DNA of 53,458 nucleotides from Lingula anatina (taxonomy: Eukaryota; Brachiopoda; Lingulata; Lingulida; Lingulidae): contig NW_019773521.1 of NCBI RefSeq assembly GCF_001039355.2, positions 1-53,458 on the forward strand, written 5' to 3'. Positions 28,812 through 40,143 of this stretch are shown in pieces; position 1 is the stretch's first letter; each line of letters starts with the position of its first letter. Below the pieces are notes generated by a model that saw nothing but the letters and a program-made list of their open reading frames with translations, ran no database searches and was not told the DNA's origin. The position numbers and the translations under genes are program-made.

Positions 28812-30600
28812 ATGGATGCAGGTGGAGACCGGGACTATCGTCAAGAATTAAAGCACAGTCGTACCGCCTTTAAAGGTGAATGTACTAAAAAAGAAAACAT
28901 CATAAATGAACTTATTTTGGACTCTGCTCATGTAAATATTGTACAGAAAGCATTGAATGACTTTTGTGTTTCAATAGACCGATTTAGAGAGGCACATTTT
29001 AAGTACTTCAATTTGCTTAATAAGTTAATACCCAAGAAGAAAAAGAAGGAGCAGAAAAATATTTAGACCAGGCAGAGGAAAATTTTAGTAAAGTTCAACG
29101 CCGTACATCTTTATATATCTCCAAATTCCATTTCCATGAAGACGATGCTGTCTCCTGCTCTAGTAAAAGTTCAAGATCAACCACCAACAGTGAAAGATCT
29201 ACAAGAGCTGCGGCAAAAAGGGCAGTTTTAGAAGAAGAGGCGAAGGCATTAAAAGAAAAACAGAAAATTGAAGAAGAAGAATTTCGACTAAAGCAAAGGA
29301 AGGAATCCCTGCGTATTCAGACTGCAATTAAAAAAGCGGAAGCAGAACTTCAAACATGGGCACCGATGAAAACCATTAATGTAGATGCCTCGGTAGATAA
29401 CCTCTCCGACCACGGTATGATGAATGTAGAGGCTCCTGAATTTACTCCCCGAGACAGCCATGTACATCCGATCGATGCAGAAGCACCAGCGTTCACTCCG
29501 AGCACCAGGATCATTCCCCGAGGACCTATGACTGATGTAGAAGCAACGACACCCACTTCTTATGCCAGGGCCATTCCCCGAGAACCCACAACTGATGTGA
29601 CAACGGCGATCACTCCCCAGGCCGGAGCAATTCCCAGAGGCAGTCCTTTATCCCCCACTGGCGTAGAAGTACCAGCACGTGCACCTCAGACTAGTGGCAT
29701 TCCTGGAAGCAGTCATCTACTCCCCACTGATGCTCTCCTAGCTGCGTTGTCCTTACCTCAGCCAGAAGTGCCAAAGTTTGCTGGTGACTTAACTGAGTAT
29801 AGGGTTTTCTTGGCTGCTTTTGATACTCGTATTGCTTCTCGTGCAGCATCTTCATCTGACAAATTGTATTAAATTGATCAGTTACTGATAGGTGAGCCCA
29901 AAGAAATCATCAGTAGTTGTTTTTATTTAGAGGATGGGTATCAACAAGCCCGTTTGTTGCTTGACAAAGAATATGGTGACCCATATAAAACTGCTATGTA
30001 TTTGAATAAACTGAATGAGTTGCCATCTGTAAAACAAGATGATCATGTTGGTCTAAAGAAATTGGCTTTGTCATTAACAAAGTGTTCTTATGCAATGCAG
30101 CATTTATCTTACCTCAGTGTGTTAAATCACCCACCCAATATGATAAATGTAGTTAAGAAACTGCCTTTTTATTTGCAAAATAAATGGCGAGAGCATGTAG
30201 TTAAGTTGAGACAACATCAACAAAGGGTTGTTCAGTTTTCAGATCTTGTCTCCTTTGTATCATCAGCGTCTGAAGTAGCCAACGACCCAGTGTTTGGTAA
30301 AGGAACCATCTCTACAAAGCCTCCAACAAGTAAGTTCAACCAAAAAGTGTCCAGTTTGGCAACGACCGTTTCTGACGTCACTACCGCGCAACCGTGTTGT
30401 CCACTTTGCCAAGGACGTCATGACCTTGAGAACTGTCAGACATTTTCATCTAAGAGTATCGATGACAAGAGAGCCTTTCTGATGGATAAACGCCTCTGTT
30501 TTGGATGTTTTGGACGAGACCACGTGTCAAAGGGCTGCACCAAGAAACGCCGATGTCAGAAGTGTCAGAAATTGCATCCAACTTCACTCCACTCCATGTT
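28812..30600 (+). pseudogene. BEL/Pao gag remnant
   Basis: Starts at ATG 28812. A frameshift lies near 29060 and an in-frame TAA at 29870-29872. The N-terminal part is charged and probably helical. The middle (about 29366-29740) is Pro/Thr-rich with degenerate repeats of a PRG-x-TDVEA type. Next comes a DUF1759-like capsid region (LPQPEVPKFAGDLTEYRVF onward). The end has CCHC-type zinc knuckles (CPLCQGRHDLENC and CFGCFGRDHVSKGC) at about 30396-30540. Confidence 0.85.
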
Positions 30601-33600
30601 GAAGGCTTTTGGCCCCGACGACAACCTGCTGTCCAATCGCATTCTCTCACAGCTCAAGCTAATACACAGCTTACCGAGGGTGCTACTGTGTCTTCCTGCG
30701 TTACCACAGTGTCTGCAGACCGTATTTTTCATGCAATTCTCCCAGTGAAGATCCACCAGAAAGGTAGTAGCACTGTTATGAATGCATACTGTTTTTATGA
30801 TAATGGAAATAGTGGTTGTTTTATAACAGAAGGATTATTCCGCCAACTTGATGCCTTGGGTGTAACTACTCGTCTTCAGCTCAAGACTTTGTCTGGAAGC
30901 AGCTGTTTTCAAAGCAATGCGGTGGAAAATCTGGTGATTACAGATAGTGATGGTGATAATGCCATTGAACTGCCACGAACTTTCACAAGAGATGATATTC
31001 CAATCACCAAAGATCAGATACCTACGCCAGATATCGTCAGAAGGTGGGATCACCTCAAAAGGGTTGCTCAGGAAATACCAGAATTGCAAGAAAATGTGGA
31101 CTTGGCTATCTTGATTGGAAACAATTGCCCACTAGCCTTGGAGCCGCTTGGAGCGATACATTCTTCAAATGGAGGCCCGTATGCAGTGTTACTTAGACAC
31201 GGTTGGACAGTACATGGACTGTTAACCGCTGATACTAGGGACCACATTACATGCAATCGTATACAGGTGGAAGAAGTCCACAAGGAGATAATGTCCCCGG
31301 CTACTGCAATGCACGTGATGGAGCTTGATTTTTGTGAGCATAAGCCATCATATCCTGGTGAGAAAGGAATGTCACCAGAGGACAAACGTTTCTTACAGAT
31401 TGCAGAAGACGGTGTTGTTTTTGAGAATGGTCATCATACTTTGCCCTTACCTTTCAGATCTAGTGAAGTGTCACTTCCTAATAACCGATCACAAGCAGTA
31501 CAGAGGGCATTGTGGCAAAAGAGGATGATAATGAAAAACGAAACTTACCGTGCAGATTACGTAGCATTTGTTTCAAATATTTTGGAGCGTGGTTATGCAG
31601 AGCGTGTTCCTCTTTATGATGTCTCAGCACAGGGCCAAGTATGGTACTTACCTCATCACGGTATATACAATCCAAACAAACCGGGGAAAATTAGAGTAGT
31701 GTTTGATGCAAGTGCCAAGTTTCAAGGGACAAGCCTGAATGATCACTTATTACAAGGACCGGATCTGGCCAACAACTTGGTGGGAGTTCTTTGTAGGTTC
31801 CGTCAGCATCAAACCGCATTCACTGCCGATATAGAATCCATGTTTTTTCAGGTCCGTGTTCCAGTAGAACAGATAAGTTTTATGAGATTCATGTGGTGGG
31901 AAAACGGTGACTTGAACAGCGACTTGCAAGAATATCAGATGAGCGTTCATCTTTTTCGTGCAGTCTCCTCTCCTAGTGTTGCCAATTTTGTTCTGAAGAA
32001 AATTGGGGTTGAAGCAGAAAATTCTGAAGTGAGTAAAACTCTTCTCAGAAATTTCTATGTAGACGACTGTATTAAATCTGTGAAGTCTACCTATGACGCC
32101 ATCCGACTGATAGATGATCTTCAGAAAACCTGTGCAAGCGGAGGATTCCATCTTACCAAGTTTGCCAGCAACAGCATTAAAGTTATGGACTCTATACCCA
32201 AGGCTGAGCATTCCAAAGAAATATCCTCAATTGATATCCATTATGATGAGCTACCAATCACAAAGACGCTTGGGGTACAATGGAACATTGAGACAGACCA
32301 GTTTGAGTTTTCCATACAGCTAAAAGCCAAACCATCAACTAGAAGGGGGATTCTCTCCATCATTTCTTCGCTTTATGACCCACTTGGTTTTGTGGCTCCG
32401 TGATATTGCCAGCGAAGAAAATACTACAGGATCTTTGTCGTGACGGAAATGTAGGATGGGATGATGATGTACCGGAGAAGTTTCAAGAAAGGTGGAGCAA
32501 ATGGTCATCTTCGATATTAGCATTAGAAAATGTGAAGATAAACCGCTGTTTCAAACTTCTAGACTGTCTCCCACATGGTGAAGTGCAGCTCCATGTCTTC
32601 TCAGATGCCAGCTTCTATGGTTATGGATCAGTTGCCTACCTTCGATGTAAGGATTACGCAGGAAACATAAATGTTTTCTTTGTAGCAGGAAAAGCTCGAC
32701 TCGCACCCATCAGGACTATGTCAATCCCACGACTCGAACTTACCGCTGCAGTTACCTCAGTGCGACTAGCCAAAATGATAGAGAGAGAAATTGAGGAAGA
32801 CTTGAAAGTGTTTTACCATACCGACTCCACTACTGTACTTCGCTACATAGCCAATGAGAAGAAGCGATTCCCAGTGTTTGTGGCAAATAGAATTCAACTG
32901 ATACGCGATTTTTCCAGTGTAGAGCAGTGGCGTTACGTCACGTCATCAAATAATAGTGCAGACGAAGCCTCTAGAGGTTTATCAGCGGATGAGTTGAGTG
33001 ACAGTGCAAGGTGGTTGACTGGTCCCGAGTTTCTGTATACCGAGGAAGATACATGGCCGGCAAGCCCACTAAATTCTCAGACGCAAGACCAATCAGAATC
33101 GGACGATGAGATCCAACATACAGCGTGTTTTGCATTGAGCAGTGATGAAGAAGATTCTTTCTTTCAGCTTGTGAATCACTACTCAAGTTGGTTGAATTCA
33201 AGTTAGTTACTCAAATTGTGCAAAGCAGTTGCTATCTATGGAAAATTTGTTCAGTGGTTGTGCAAAAGAGAGAAGTCTAAGACGAGTTTCTCTCCGGTGA
33301 TTACGTCCGAGGATATTGCCCAATCGGAGACCACAGTCATACGTTGGCTACATTGGCGCAGGTACAAAGACGAGATTACCCAACTTACCTCAGCTGATGC
33401 AGATCAAACACGGAGCCGGGCAAAGACAGTAAACAAGACCAACAACCTTTGCAAGTTGGCTCCAATTGTTGACAATGGTATCTTAAGAGTGGGTGGAAGA
33501 TTACAGAAGAAATCTACTAGAAGAAGCGAAACATCCAATCATACTACCTAAGAAAGGCCATATTACTACCCTAATAATACGTCAAGAACACGAACGTCTG

Positions 33601-34690
33601 GGGCATGCAGGTCGAAATCACGTGCTCTCAAGCCTCCGTACGAAATATTGGATTATAAGTGGAAATGCTGCTGTGCGTTCTTTGCTGGCTTCTTGTGTTA
33701 AGTGCCGACGTCTCACCGGTCCAATGGAACAGCAGAAAATGGCCAACTTACCTAGTTGTAGAGTAGATGAAACGCTTCCTCCATTTAGCAGATCAGGAGT
33801 GGACTGTTTTGGACCCTTTGTCGTAAAAAGACGGAAGGAAAGAAGTCAAACGATACGGGGTACTCTTTACTTGCTTGTCTAGTCGGGCAGTACACATAGA
33901 AGTTGCCATGAACCTTGAAACGGACACTTTCCTTAACGTGCTTCGAAGATTCATTGCGCGCCGAGGAAATGTTAGAGAGTTGTGGAGCGACAACGGAAAA
34001 AATTTTGTTGGAGCTCACAAAGAACTTAAACAGGCTCTTCAGAACATGAAACATGATGTCATTCAAGATAATATGTGTCGAGTAGGCATTGATTGGCATT
34101 TTAACCCTCCTGCAGCAAGTAACATGGGTGGGTCATGGGAACACATGATACGGTCTGTTAGGAAAGTTCTCACGGGTCTTTTACAAGAACATGGAGCCCA
34201 GCTCGACACCGACTCCTTTCACACTCTCCTCTGTGAAGTAGAAGGGATCATCAACTCGAGACCACTGACGACAGTCTCCATGGATCCGCGTGATGAAGAT
34301 TCTCTAACTCCGAATCACATTTTGACGCTCAGATCACTGGTTACCATTCCGCCTCCAGGTGTATTCCAGAGAGAAGATGTGTATCTTCGTAAACGTTGGC
34401 GACGAGTACAGTACCTTGCGAATGTGTTCTGGGCAAGATGGAAAAGAGAGTTTCTACTGAATTTGCAAAGTCGTGCAAAATGTATGAAACATCGTCGAAA
34501 TCTAGCGATCGGCGATGTAGTTATTATTCGAGAAGAAAGTGTGCCGCGTTGTGAGTGGCGCATGGGTCGTGTTAAAGAGGTAGAGATGGACTCTGAAGGT
34601 TATGTTAGAGCAGTACTGCTTAAAACACAAAGTGTAGATATCCGTAGACCTTCTAACAAGTTGGTTCTTTTAGTTCCAAATGAACATTAG
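30600..34690 (+). pseudogene. BEL/Pao pol remnant (protease, RT, RNase H, integrase)
   Basis: Order typical of BEL/Pao. The aspartic protease region is near 30780-30840 (YDNGNSGCF in place of the usual DSG). Reverse transcriptase has the YVDD catalytic motif at 32056-32067. The RNase H-like region begins near 32590 (FSDAS). The integrase has an HHCC zinc region about 33570-33720 and DDE residues in DCFGPF (about 33803), SDNGKNF (about 33985) and MGGSWEH (about 34125). A Pao-type C-terminal region ends at 34690. Disruptions: frame changes at about 30600-30735, 32400, 33510 and 33850, and an in-frame TAG at 33204-33206. The fragments are long, suggesting moderate age. Confidence 0.9.
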
Positions 34691-34853
34691 ATGGGAGATT
34701 TGAAGTAACTAGTTGATTTCAGTAAGATATTATTTTGTTTTGTTTTTAGAGCACTTAGAATATTTTGTTTTGTTTTAAAGGCACTTAGAATATTTTGTTT
34801 TGTGGATAAATAAGTATAACTTATTCAGTATAACTTATTTATGGAGCCGGGTA

Positions 34854-35621
34854 TGTAAGTGCCAGATTCCTTGCTTTATATAAACAAGGTGTAAGTGCTA
34901 GATTCCTTGTTTTAGCTTTACCAGTTGTGAGTAGTTTTCATTACTTGCGTGAGTAGCGCGCCTGTTTTGAATGTTACCGAGTCATAACGCTACAGGATTT
35001 TGTACAAGAAGGGTCTCTCCTGCAGTTAACCGTATTTCCCAACGTAGTATGGTGTATTGTATCAGTTCAACGGAGAAATCATAATGTAAGTCTTTATCTT
35101 ATCAAATGTGTTTGCATAGTGTATTTATAAGTTTTCTGTATAAATTATAGAGGTAAAAAATAGGTATATAAGATAGAGCACCTTGTAGGGTGTGGCCATT
35201 AATATGAAATACGGTAAATGTAAATACGAGAACGCATTGGTTTAATTATCAACTGTAAAACCTTGCTGTAATTCAGTATTTAACGTTTTTATTAAAATTA
35301 TATTATGGTAATTGCATTATTAGGTAAATTTCATATCATTTGTGTTCATTGAATAGATTCAAGTCTCGCTATACATGTATAAAGCCGACTTAATGTAATA
35401 TTCAATATATCTAGTAAATTATATTTATATATTTGATGTATGTAATTAAAATGTTCAGATGTACATGTATAAGTATTTATATAGTTTCCTTTATTTATTT
35501 TTTTTTTAGATTATGTACCATGATGACATGCTGAAATGCTACTTGCTGATATGTTGACTTGTCCATTTGGAAAAATAAAGCTTGAGTTACATAAACTCTC
35601 CGTTGTCTCAACGATTTCACA
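34854..35621 (+). repeat. 3' LTR of the BEL/Pao element
   Basis: A 768-bp partner of the 5' LTR, with the same TGTAAGTGCC start and TTCACA end. The polypurine tract before it is weak (ATGGAGCCGGGTA). Numerous substitutions and small indels separate the two LTRs, consistent with the broken coding region. Confidence 0.88.
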
Positions 35622-36643
35622 CCCTTGTCGTTATACATTTATGCTTTTGATTTAAATGATTTGTTATCTATGGGAGATATAAAAGATAAAGGATATAAAT
35701 ATCGTTTATTGCTGTTGCTTGTCTAACGCTTTAACTTGAATTAAGGTGAGTCAACATCTTTCTTGGTATGGTGCCACGTTATACTGCAAACAAACCGTGT
35801 TCAGTGAAAATAAGGCCACTCCTTGGCATGTTTGTTTTCTGTTTTCTGGTTTTTTTTTTTTCAGAAATCATTCCCACACAATAACTATCACTCAAAATTT
35901 AGCTCACGCCCCTCCCTCTCACCCCCCTCCCGCACACTTGTTGTCTGCTACTTCCTCTCACTGGACACTATTCTTCGTAGTCAGCTAAAAATATGCACTA
36001 TTTTTTTAATAATGCCAGGAGCGCCTTCACATTCAATATTTAAATTGCAACCACTACTGAAAACAAACAAACAAACAAACAAAATGTCTTGCTGTCGACC
36101 GCGTTTATTTACAAGTTGCAAAACTGAACCTGCAATGCTACACAAAATAATAAAAATAAAGCAATTAAAATAATCAAGACTAGATTTATTTTACTTCCAA
36201 AACAACGAGTTGTTTATCGTAACCAGCAAAATCACATCTTCATTACTTTTAATACATTCTAGAGACACCTATTTTAAAAACTTTCACATATTAAAAAAAA
36301 TGAGGTGATCGTTTATAAATACCGGTAAAAGCACATGATACTGGAGGTGGGACAACCTTTTTGACCAATGCTGTATTTAGGCCAAATTGAAGTCCAGACC
36401 GAACTGTTTAATTGTCTTCGTTAAAAGGTGGTAATGAAAAAGAAATGTACATCTTTATCTGCAATAGATACAAGCGTTCAATTAAAGTGATAAAACCGAT
36501 TATATCTTACGTCTTGATATTTCTTTACTTAGGCACATTTCAATATCTTTATACAACACACAGAGTAGGGTGAGTCCATTGCATTTTCCTCAGCGATATT
36601 TATCATAATTCAAAGATCATTACAGTGTCAAATCGTGTGATTT
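35622..36643 (-). repeat. 3' flank of TRIM copy 4, homologous to that of copy 1
   Basis: Aligns with 8075-9207 starting immediately at the BEL 3' LTR border (TGTCGTTATACATT). No gene is present. Confidence 0.75.
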
Positions 36644-38839
36644 CTAAGCTTTATACTTATACGTGGATATTTCACCTTTCTCAGTTCCTACAACAAGATC
36701 GCCGTTACTGCTGACATCAACTGACAAAGGAGATCTGATATTTTCACTCCATCTCAAAATGCTACGTTGAAACTTTCCGTCTGAGCCAAGGGCAACCACC
36801 CTGTGATTACCACTGTCAGCTATGATTATGTGTCCAAACTTATCTACGCACACTCCTCGTGGAAAACTCAGCCGTCCGTCTCCACTTCCACCCTGACCTC
36901 GTGCTCCGTGTTGGAACATGACGTCACCCTGGGGTGTCACTGCATATACACAGTCGGCACTGTAGTCACTGACTATGATCGCATTGATGTCGTGGTGGTA
37001 TGCACAGAGCAGTGAACCTTTACTGCACATTGGAATAGAAATTCTGTTTACAAGTTGAAAAGATATCATGTCGTACACACAGATGCACTGTGCACCACTA
37101 TCACACACGTACACCTTATCCTCTGTACGGTCCACAGTGACACCCGAGGGGTTAAGCATATCACCCTGACCAAAACACCGGATAACCTTACCTGATGTTG
37201 AATACAGTTTACAGCATTTATCATGGCATGTGACCACGAATTTATCGTTACTGACTGTAGTGATACACCACGCCCCTCCCTTTATACTGATCTTACGTTT
37301 ACATTGACCTCTGCTGGAGAATACTGACACTGCAGCACTATGTAAAAATAAAATACAACCGTCATCTGAGCACTGGATATCCCGCAGCGGATCCTTCACG
37401 TTAAAACAAATATTCCGCTCCGGCATATCAAGCCAGGTTACCTTCAGAAATTCCTTCAGCGCAGGATAGTTTGCTCTCTTTTGTTTTAAACTTCCAAAAT
37501 ATGCATCCAAGGGACTCCGGTATGTTTTGGCCGTTATTGACCCCATTTTGATGGACAGCGGTCGTGGTTCAGGGATTTTAGGAAACTGTAGCACAGCGTC
37601 CATTTCTGTTTGTCCTGGTATAAATGATATGTCGATGATCTTGGCATAAAAGACTGGTTCTACTGTCTCTAACTTCTGGATTCTAGTTTGGAGTTTTTTA
37701 GAATGGGTCATGACCTCGATGTCAGAACCGGTGTCTGTGAGCTGCTGACCGAAATCACGAATGCTTTGAATGGAAATCTTGTGCATTTCTAGCTTGTCCT
37801 TTTCAGCTTCCAAAGTCTTCACCTGCGTGGAGGTGAGTGCTTTAACTCCTGTCGTTATTTCGTTGATTTTGCCATCTATAGCTTTCTGCATTTCGATATA
37901 TTCTGACTGTACTTTTGTTTCATAAGTTTCCAACTGCTGTTTGACAGTGGTCAAATACGCGTCGGTCTGTTGACGTACGTCCTTCTCTACTTGTTGATAA
38001 TAATCTTTGATTTCTCTTTCAACAGTTTTACTGTTTTCTTTTATCTCCTTTGTCATAGCTAATTTTTGCGAATCCATCAAACGAAAAACCTTTTTCAGGT
38101 TTACTGTCAGTCTCTCTTCCGTTTGTACAATAACCTGTTCTGCCTTTTCAAAACGAGTTAATTTCTCAGTAGGGAGACATCTAAGTTTTTCTTGTATTAC
38201 ATCTCGTTGAATTTTCACCACATCCCCTAATTCTTTAAAGGCGTGTTTGCTGTGGACTTTTACAACACATTCCCTGCATATAATAGTGTCATCGTTTTCA
38301 CAATAGAATGCAAGCGGTTCTCCGTCGTGTTTGTCGCAGTATTGAGCTTTATCTAATATGTGGCGTAATTGTTCTCGTATACTAACTGGGTTAGCTGAAA
38401 TATCCACTTGTGAAAGAGGAACAAACGAATGACCTTCACATGCCGGTATTTTGTCGTGAACATCACGACAAGTTGAACAAAGTTGGTTGTTTTTTGGGCA
38501 TCCTTGGCACATGAATGTTGCCTCTTTATGATTACAATACTCACAAAGTCTCCCCTCGGGCGCTTTCTGATCTCTCATGAAATCTGCAACTTTTCTTAAG
38601 AAGAAGTTTTTCACGAGAGTTTCTAACCCACCTGGTGGTACGGGGGCCTCTTGGCGACACACGGGACAGGAGAACTTGTTCTGGACACCATTCTTGGCTG
38701 CATGGTCAGCAATACATTCCAGACAGAACGTGTGGTAACAGGGGAGCACTCTCGGGTCTTTATATTCCTCCAGACATATATGACAAGTTAAAAAGTTCTC
38801 ACTAAACTCGCTGCACATCTCTTTCGAAGCCATTGCCAT
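36644..38839 (-). CDS. TRIM-NHL family E3 ubiquitin ligase, copy 4 (intact, intronless)
   Basis: A 731-residue protein from ATG 38839, which has a strong start context (ACCATGG). A second in-frame ATG two codons on (38833) aligns with the start of copy 1. The longer open frame to 38863 begins with GTG and is not used. RING cysteines/histidine run from C19 to C61, B-box 1 about 99-137, B-box 2 about 168-199, coiled coil about 205-370, NHL propeller over the last 260 residues. It is closely similar to copy 1 over the whole length after the first dozen residues. Its upstream DNA is a different, compact type shared with copy 5. Function as a ubiquitin ligase is inferred from family; ligand and substrate are unknown. 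Confidence 0.93.
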   Translation of the reverse strand: MAMASKEMCSEFSENFLTCHICLEEYKDPRVLPCYHTFCLECIADHAAKNGVQNKFSCPVCRQEAPVPPGGLETLVKNFFLRKVADFMRDQKAPEGRLCEYCNHKEATFMCQGCPKNNQLCSTCRDVHDKIPACEGHSFVPLSQVDISANPVSIREQLRHILDKAQYCDKHDGEPLAFYCENDDTIICRECVVKVHSKHAFKELGDVVKIQRDVIQEKLRCLPTEKLTRFEKAEQVIVQTEERLTVNLKKVFRLMDSQKLAMTKEIKENSKTVEREIKDYYQQVEKDVRQQTDAYLTTVKQQLETYETKVQSEYIEMQKAIDGKINEITTGVKALTSTQVKTLEAEKDKLEMHKISIQSIRDFGQQLTDTGSDIEVMTHSKKLQTRIQKLETVEPVFYAKIIDISFIPGQTEMDAVLQFPKIPEPRPLSIKMGSITAKTYRSPLDAYFGSLKQKRANYPALKEFLKVTWLDMPERNICFNVKDPLRDIQCSDDGCILFLHSAAVSVFSSRGQCKRKISIKGGAWCITTVSNDKFVVTCHDKCCKLYSTSGKVIRCFGQGDMLNPSGVTVDRTEDKVYVCDSGAQCICVYDMISFQLVNRISIPMCSKGSLLCAYHHDINAIIVSDYSADCVYAVTPQGDVMFQHGARGQGGSGDGRLSFPRGVCVDKFGHIIIADSGNHRVVALGSDGKFQRSILRWSENIRSPLSVDVSSNGDLVVGTEKGEISTYKYKA

Positions 38840-39031
38840 GGTAGAGGCGCCCAGAGTGGGCACAGCGTCCCACCCCCTACACGCCGACCGCCCCGCTCAA
38901 CTGCTGCCAAAGCAGTTGCGTACGCTTTATATATCATTTAATAAGTTATCTATACCACTTCAAAGTTGTCACCCGATCGACACATCCCAATCAGGTGATG
39001 TTGTCAATAACCAGGACGGTATCAAAGTCTA
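38840..39031 (-). promoter_or_regulatory. Promoter region of TRIM copy 4 (TATA box plus conserved 42-nt block)
   Basis: On the minus strand a TATATAAA box lies at 38926-38933, about 87-94 nt before the ATG, leaving room for a short unspliced 5'UTR. The block 38990-39031, about 150 nt before the ATG, is identical over 42 nt to 39571-39612 and 53333-53374; surrounding sequence is clearly more diverged. Regulatory function is inferred from position and conservation. Confidence 0.6.
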
Positions 39032-39417
39032 AAACCTGTACTAGCTGAGTGCTTGACATATCAGTGATAAACTGTGAGGGTGACATGTCCCCCCCCCACC
39101 GTATATCCCCGGTTGTTATAGTGCTGAGGCTTTGACAATGGGTTACGAAATATGGGTCGACAGCTGAATTGAAGTTGAAGCTGTCAGTTTTTAGAATAGA
39201 TGAAGATATACCGTAGCACATGTATATCGAAGGCTAAGGTTCAAGGCTTACATTTAATTAAACACTGAGAAAGAAAGGGGCAGGAGTCTGGGCTGTACGT
39301 GTACCTTTGTTAAGTATCGGAGCCTTGCTAACACAAGAATTTACTTTCTAAAATGTGTATGATAAATTAAACTTGGTTGAAATGAAGATCGAATTCAGCC
39401 CCTAGCTTCTATACACC

Positions 39418-39780
39418 AAGCCATTGCCATGGTACATGAATTACCCCCCCCCCCCCCCCCTTACACACCGACTGCCCCGCTCTACTACTGCCAATGCTGG
39501 TGTGTACGTGCATAAATTGTTTAATAGGTTATCTGATAGGTTTTAAGTTGCCATCGATTAACACACCACCATCAGGTGATGTTGTCAATAACCAGGACGG
39601 TATCAAAGTCTATCAGCAACCATGTACGAGCCGCAAAGCAATAGTATTACTGCCTGTCGCAAACCCCGTGGAAGGTTTACCGTACCAGCATTCATTATCT
39701 GACCATCATGGTTCAATCTGACATATACGGGCTTTTTGTTGTGGCTGAGACTATGGTAATGGAAGACGTAAACCCCTGAG
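39418..39780 (-). repeat. Orphan copy of the TRIM copy 4/5 promoter module
   Basis: Homologous to 38830-39170, including the start-codon region (AAGCCATTGCCATGGTA on the plus strand), the C-rich stretch and the 42-nt block at 39571-39612. Homology ends at the start codon and no TRIM coding sequence follows. The TATA position is changed to a TTTATGCA-like sequence. It may be a decayed remnant of a lost gene copy or a duplicated promoter. Confidence 0.7.
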
Positions 39781-39904
39781 GTCGGGGAGGTGAATTTCCC
39801 CGTGTCTTTATTGTAAATGTTGCTATCCTTCAGAAAGACGGTGTCGTAGACAACCAGGCGTTACCTTTCCCCGTCTGGCAAAGATCATTTGATCTTTCTG
39901 TAAT

Positions 39905-39985
39905 TCTAGTAAACAAGAAAAAAGAGATTGAATTAAACTTAATCTTCATAATATCAATCCACCTCGTTAAACATTAACCTATTGT
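39905..39985. repeat. Empty target site of the TTAA MITE
   Basis: Diverged copy of the flanks of the MITE at 6748-7089: CCTCGTTAAACA-TTAA-CCTATTGTTAA here, against CCTCGTTAAACA-TTAA-[element]-TTAA-CCTATTGTTAA there. Confidence 0.8.
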
Positions 39986-40096
39986 TAATGTAACAGTATT
40001 GTCTGTAAAATACCCTATAGGGTCCTTGTTACCAGTGTGCCAGTGCCACTGTTACAGCTTGTAATGAGCACCTTTTATACTGCGCGAAAAATATAA

Positions 40097-40143
<47 letters not shown>

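Larger units (their letters stand above)
27997..35621 (+). mobile_element. BEL/Pao LTR retrotransposon, full-length but degenerate
   Basis: A 7.6-kb element with two similar LTRs, gag and pol remnants on the plus strand, and no env. The reading frame is broken at least seven times, so the copy is not autonomous. No target duplication is evident: the left flank ends ACATAT and the right flank starts CCCTTG. The right flank is TRIM-copy-4 3' flank DNA, while the left flank is not the matching part of that unit. A later rearrangement or a deletion at one border would explain this. Confidence 0.92.

Noticed and set aside
27997-35621. Intact retroelement with an env-like gene
   Set aside because: Only 163 bp separate the end of pol from the 3' LTR, and the coding region has several stops and frame changes.
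36644-38863. Longer N-terminus of TRIM copy 4 starting at 38863, and of copy 5 at 53200
   Set aside because: Both would start with GTG; ATG codons in good context lie a few codons downstream and align with copy 1.
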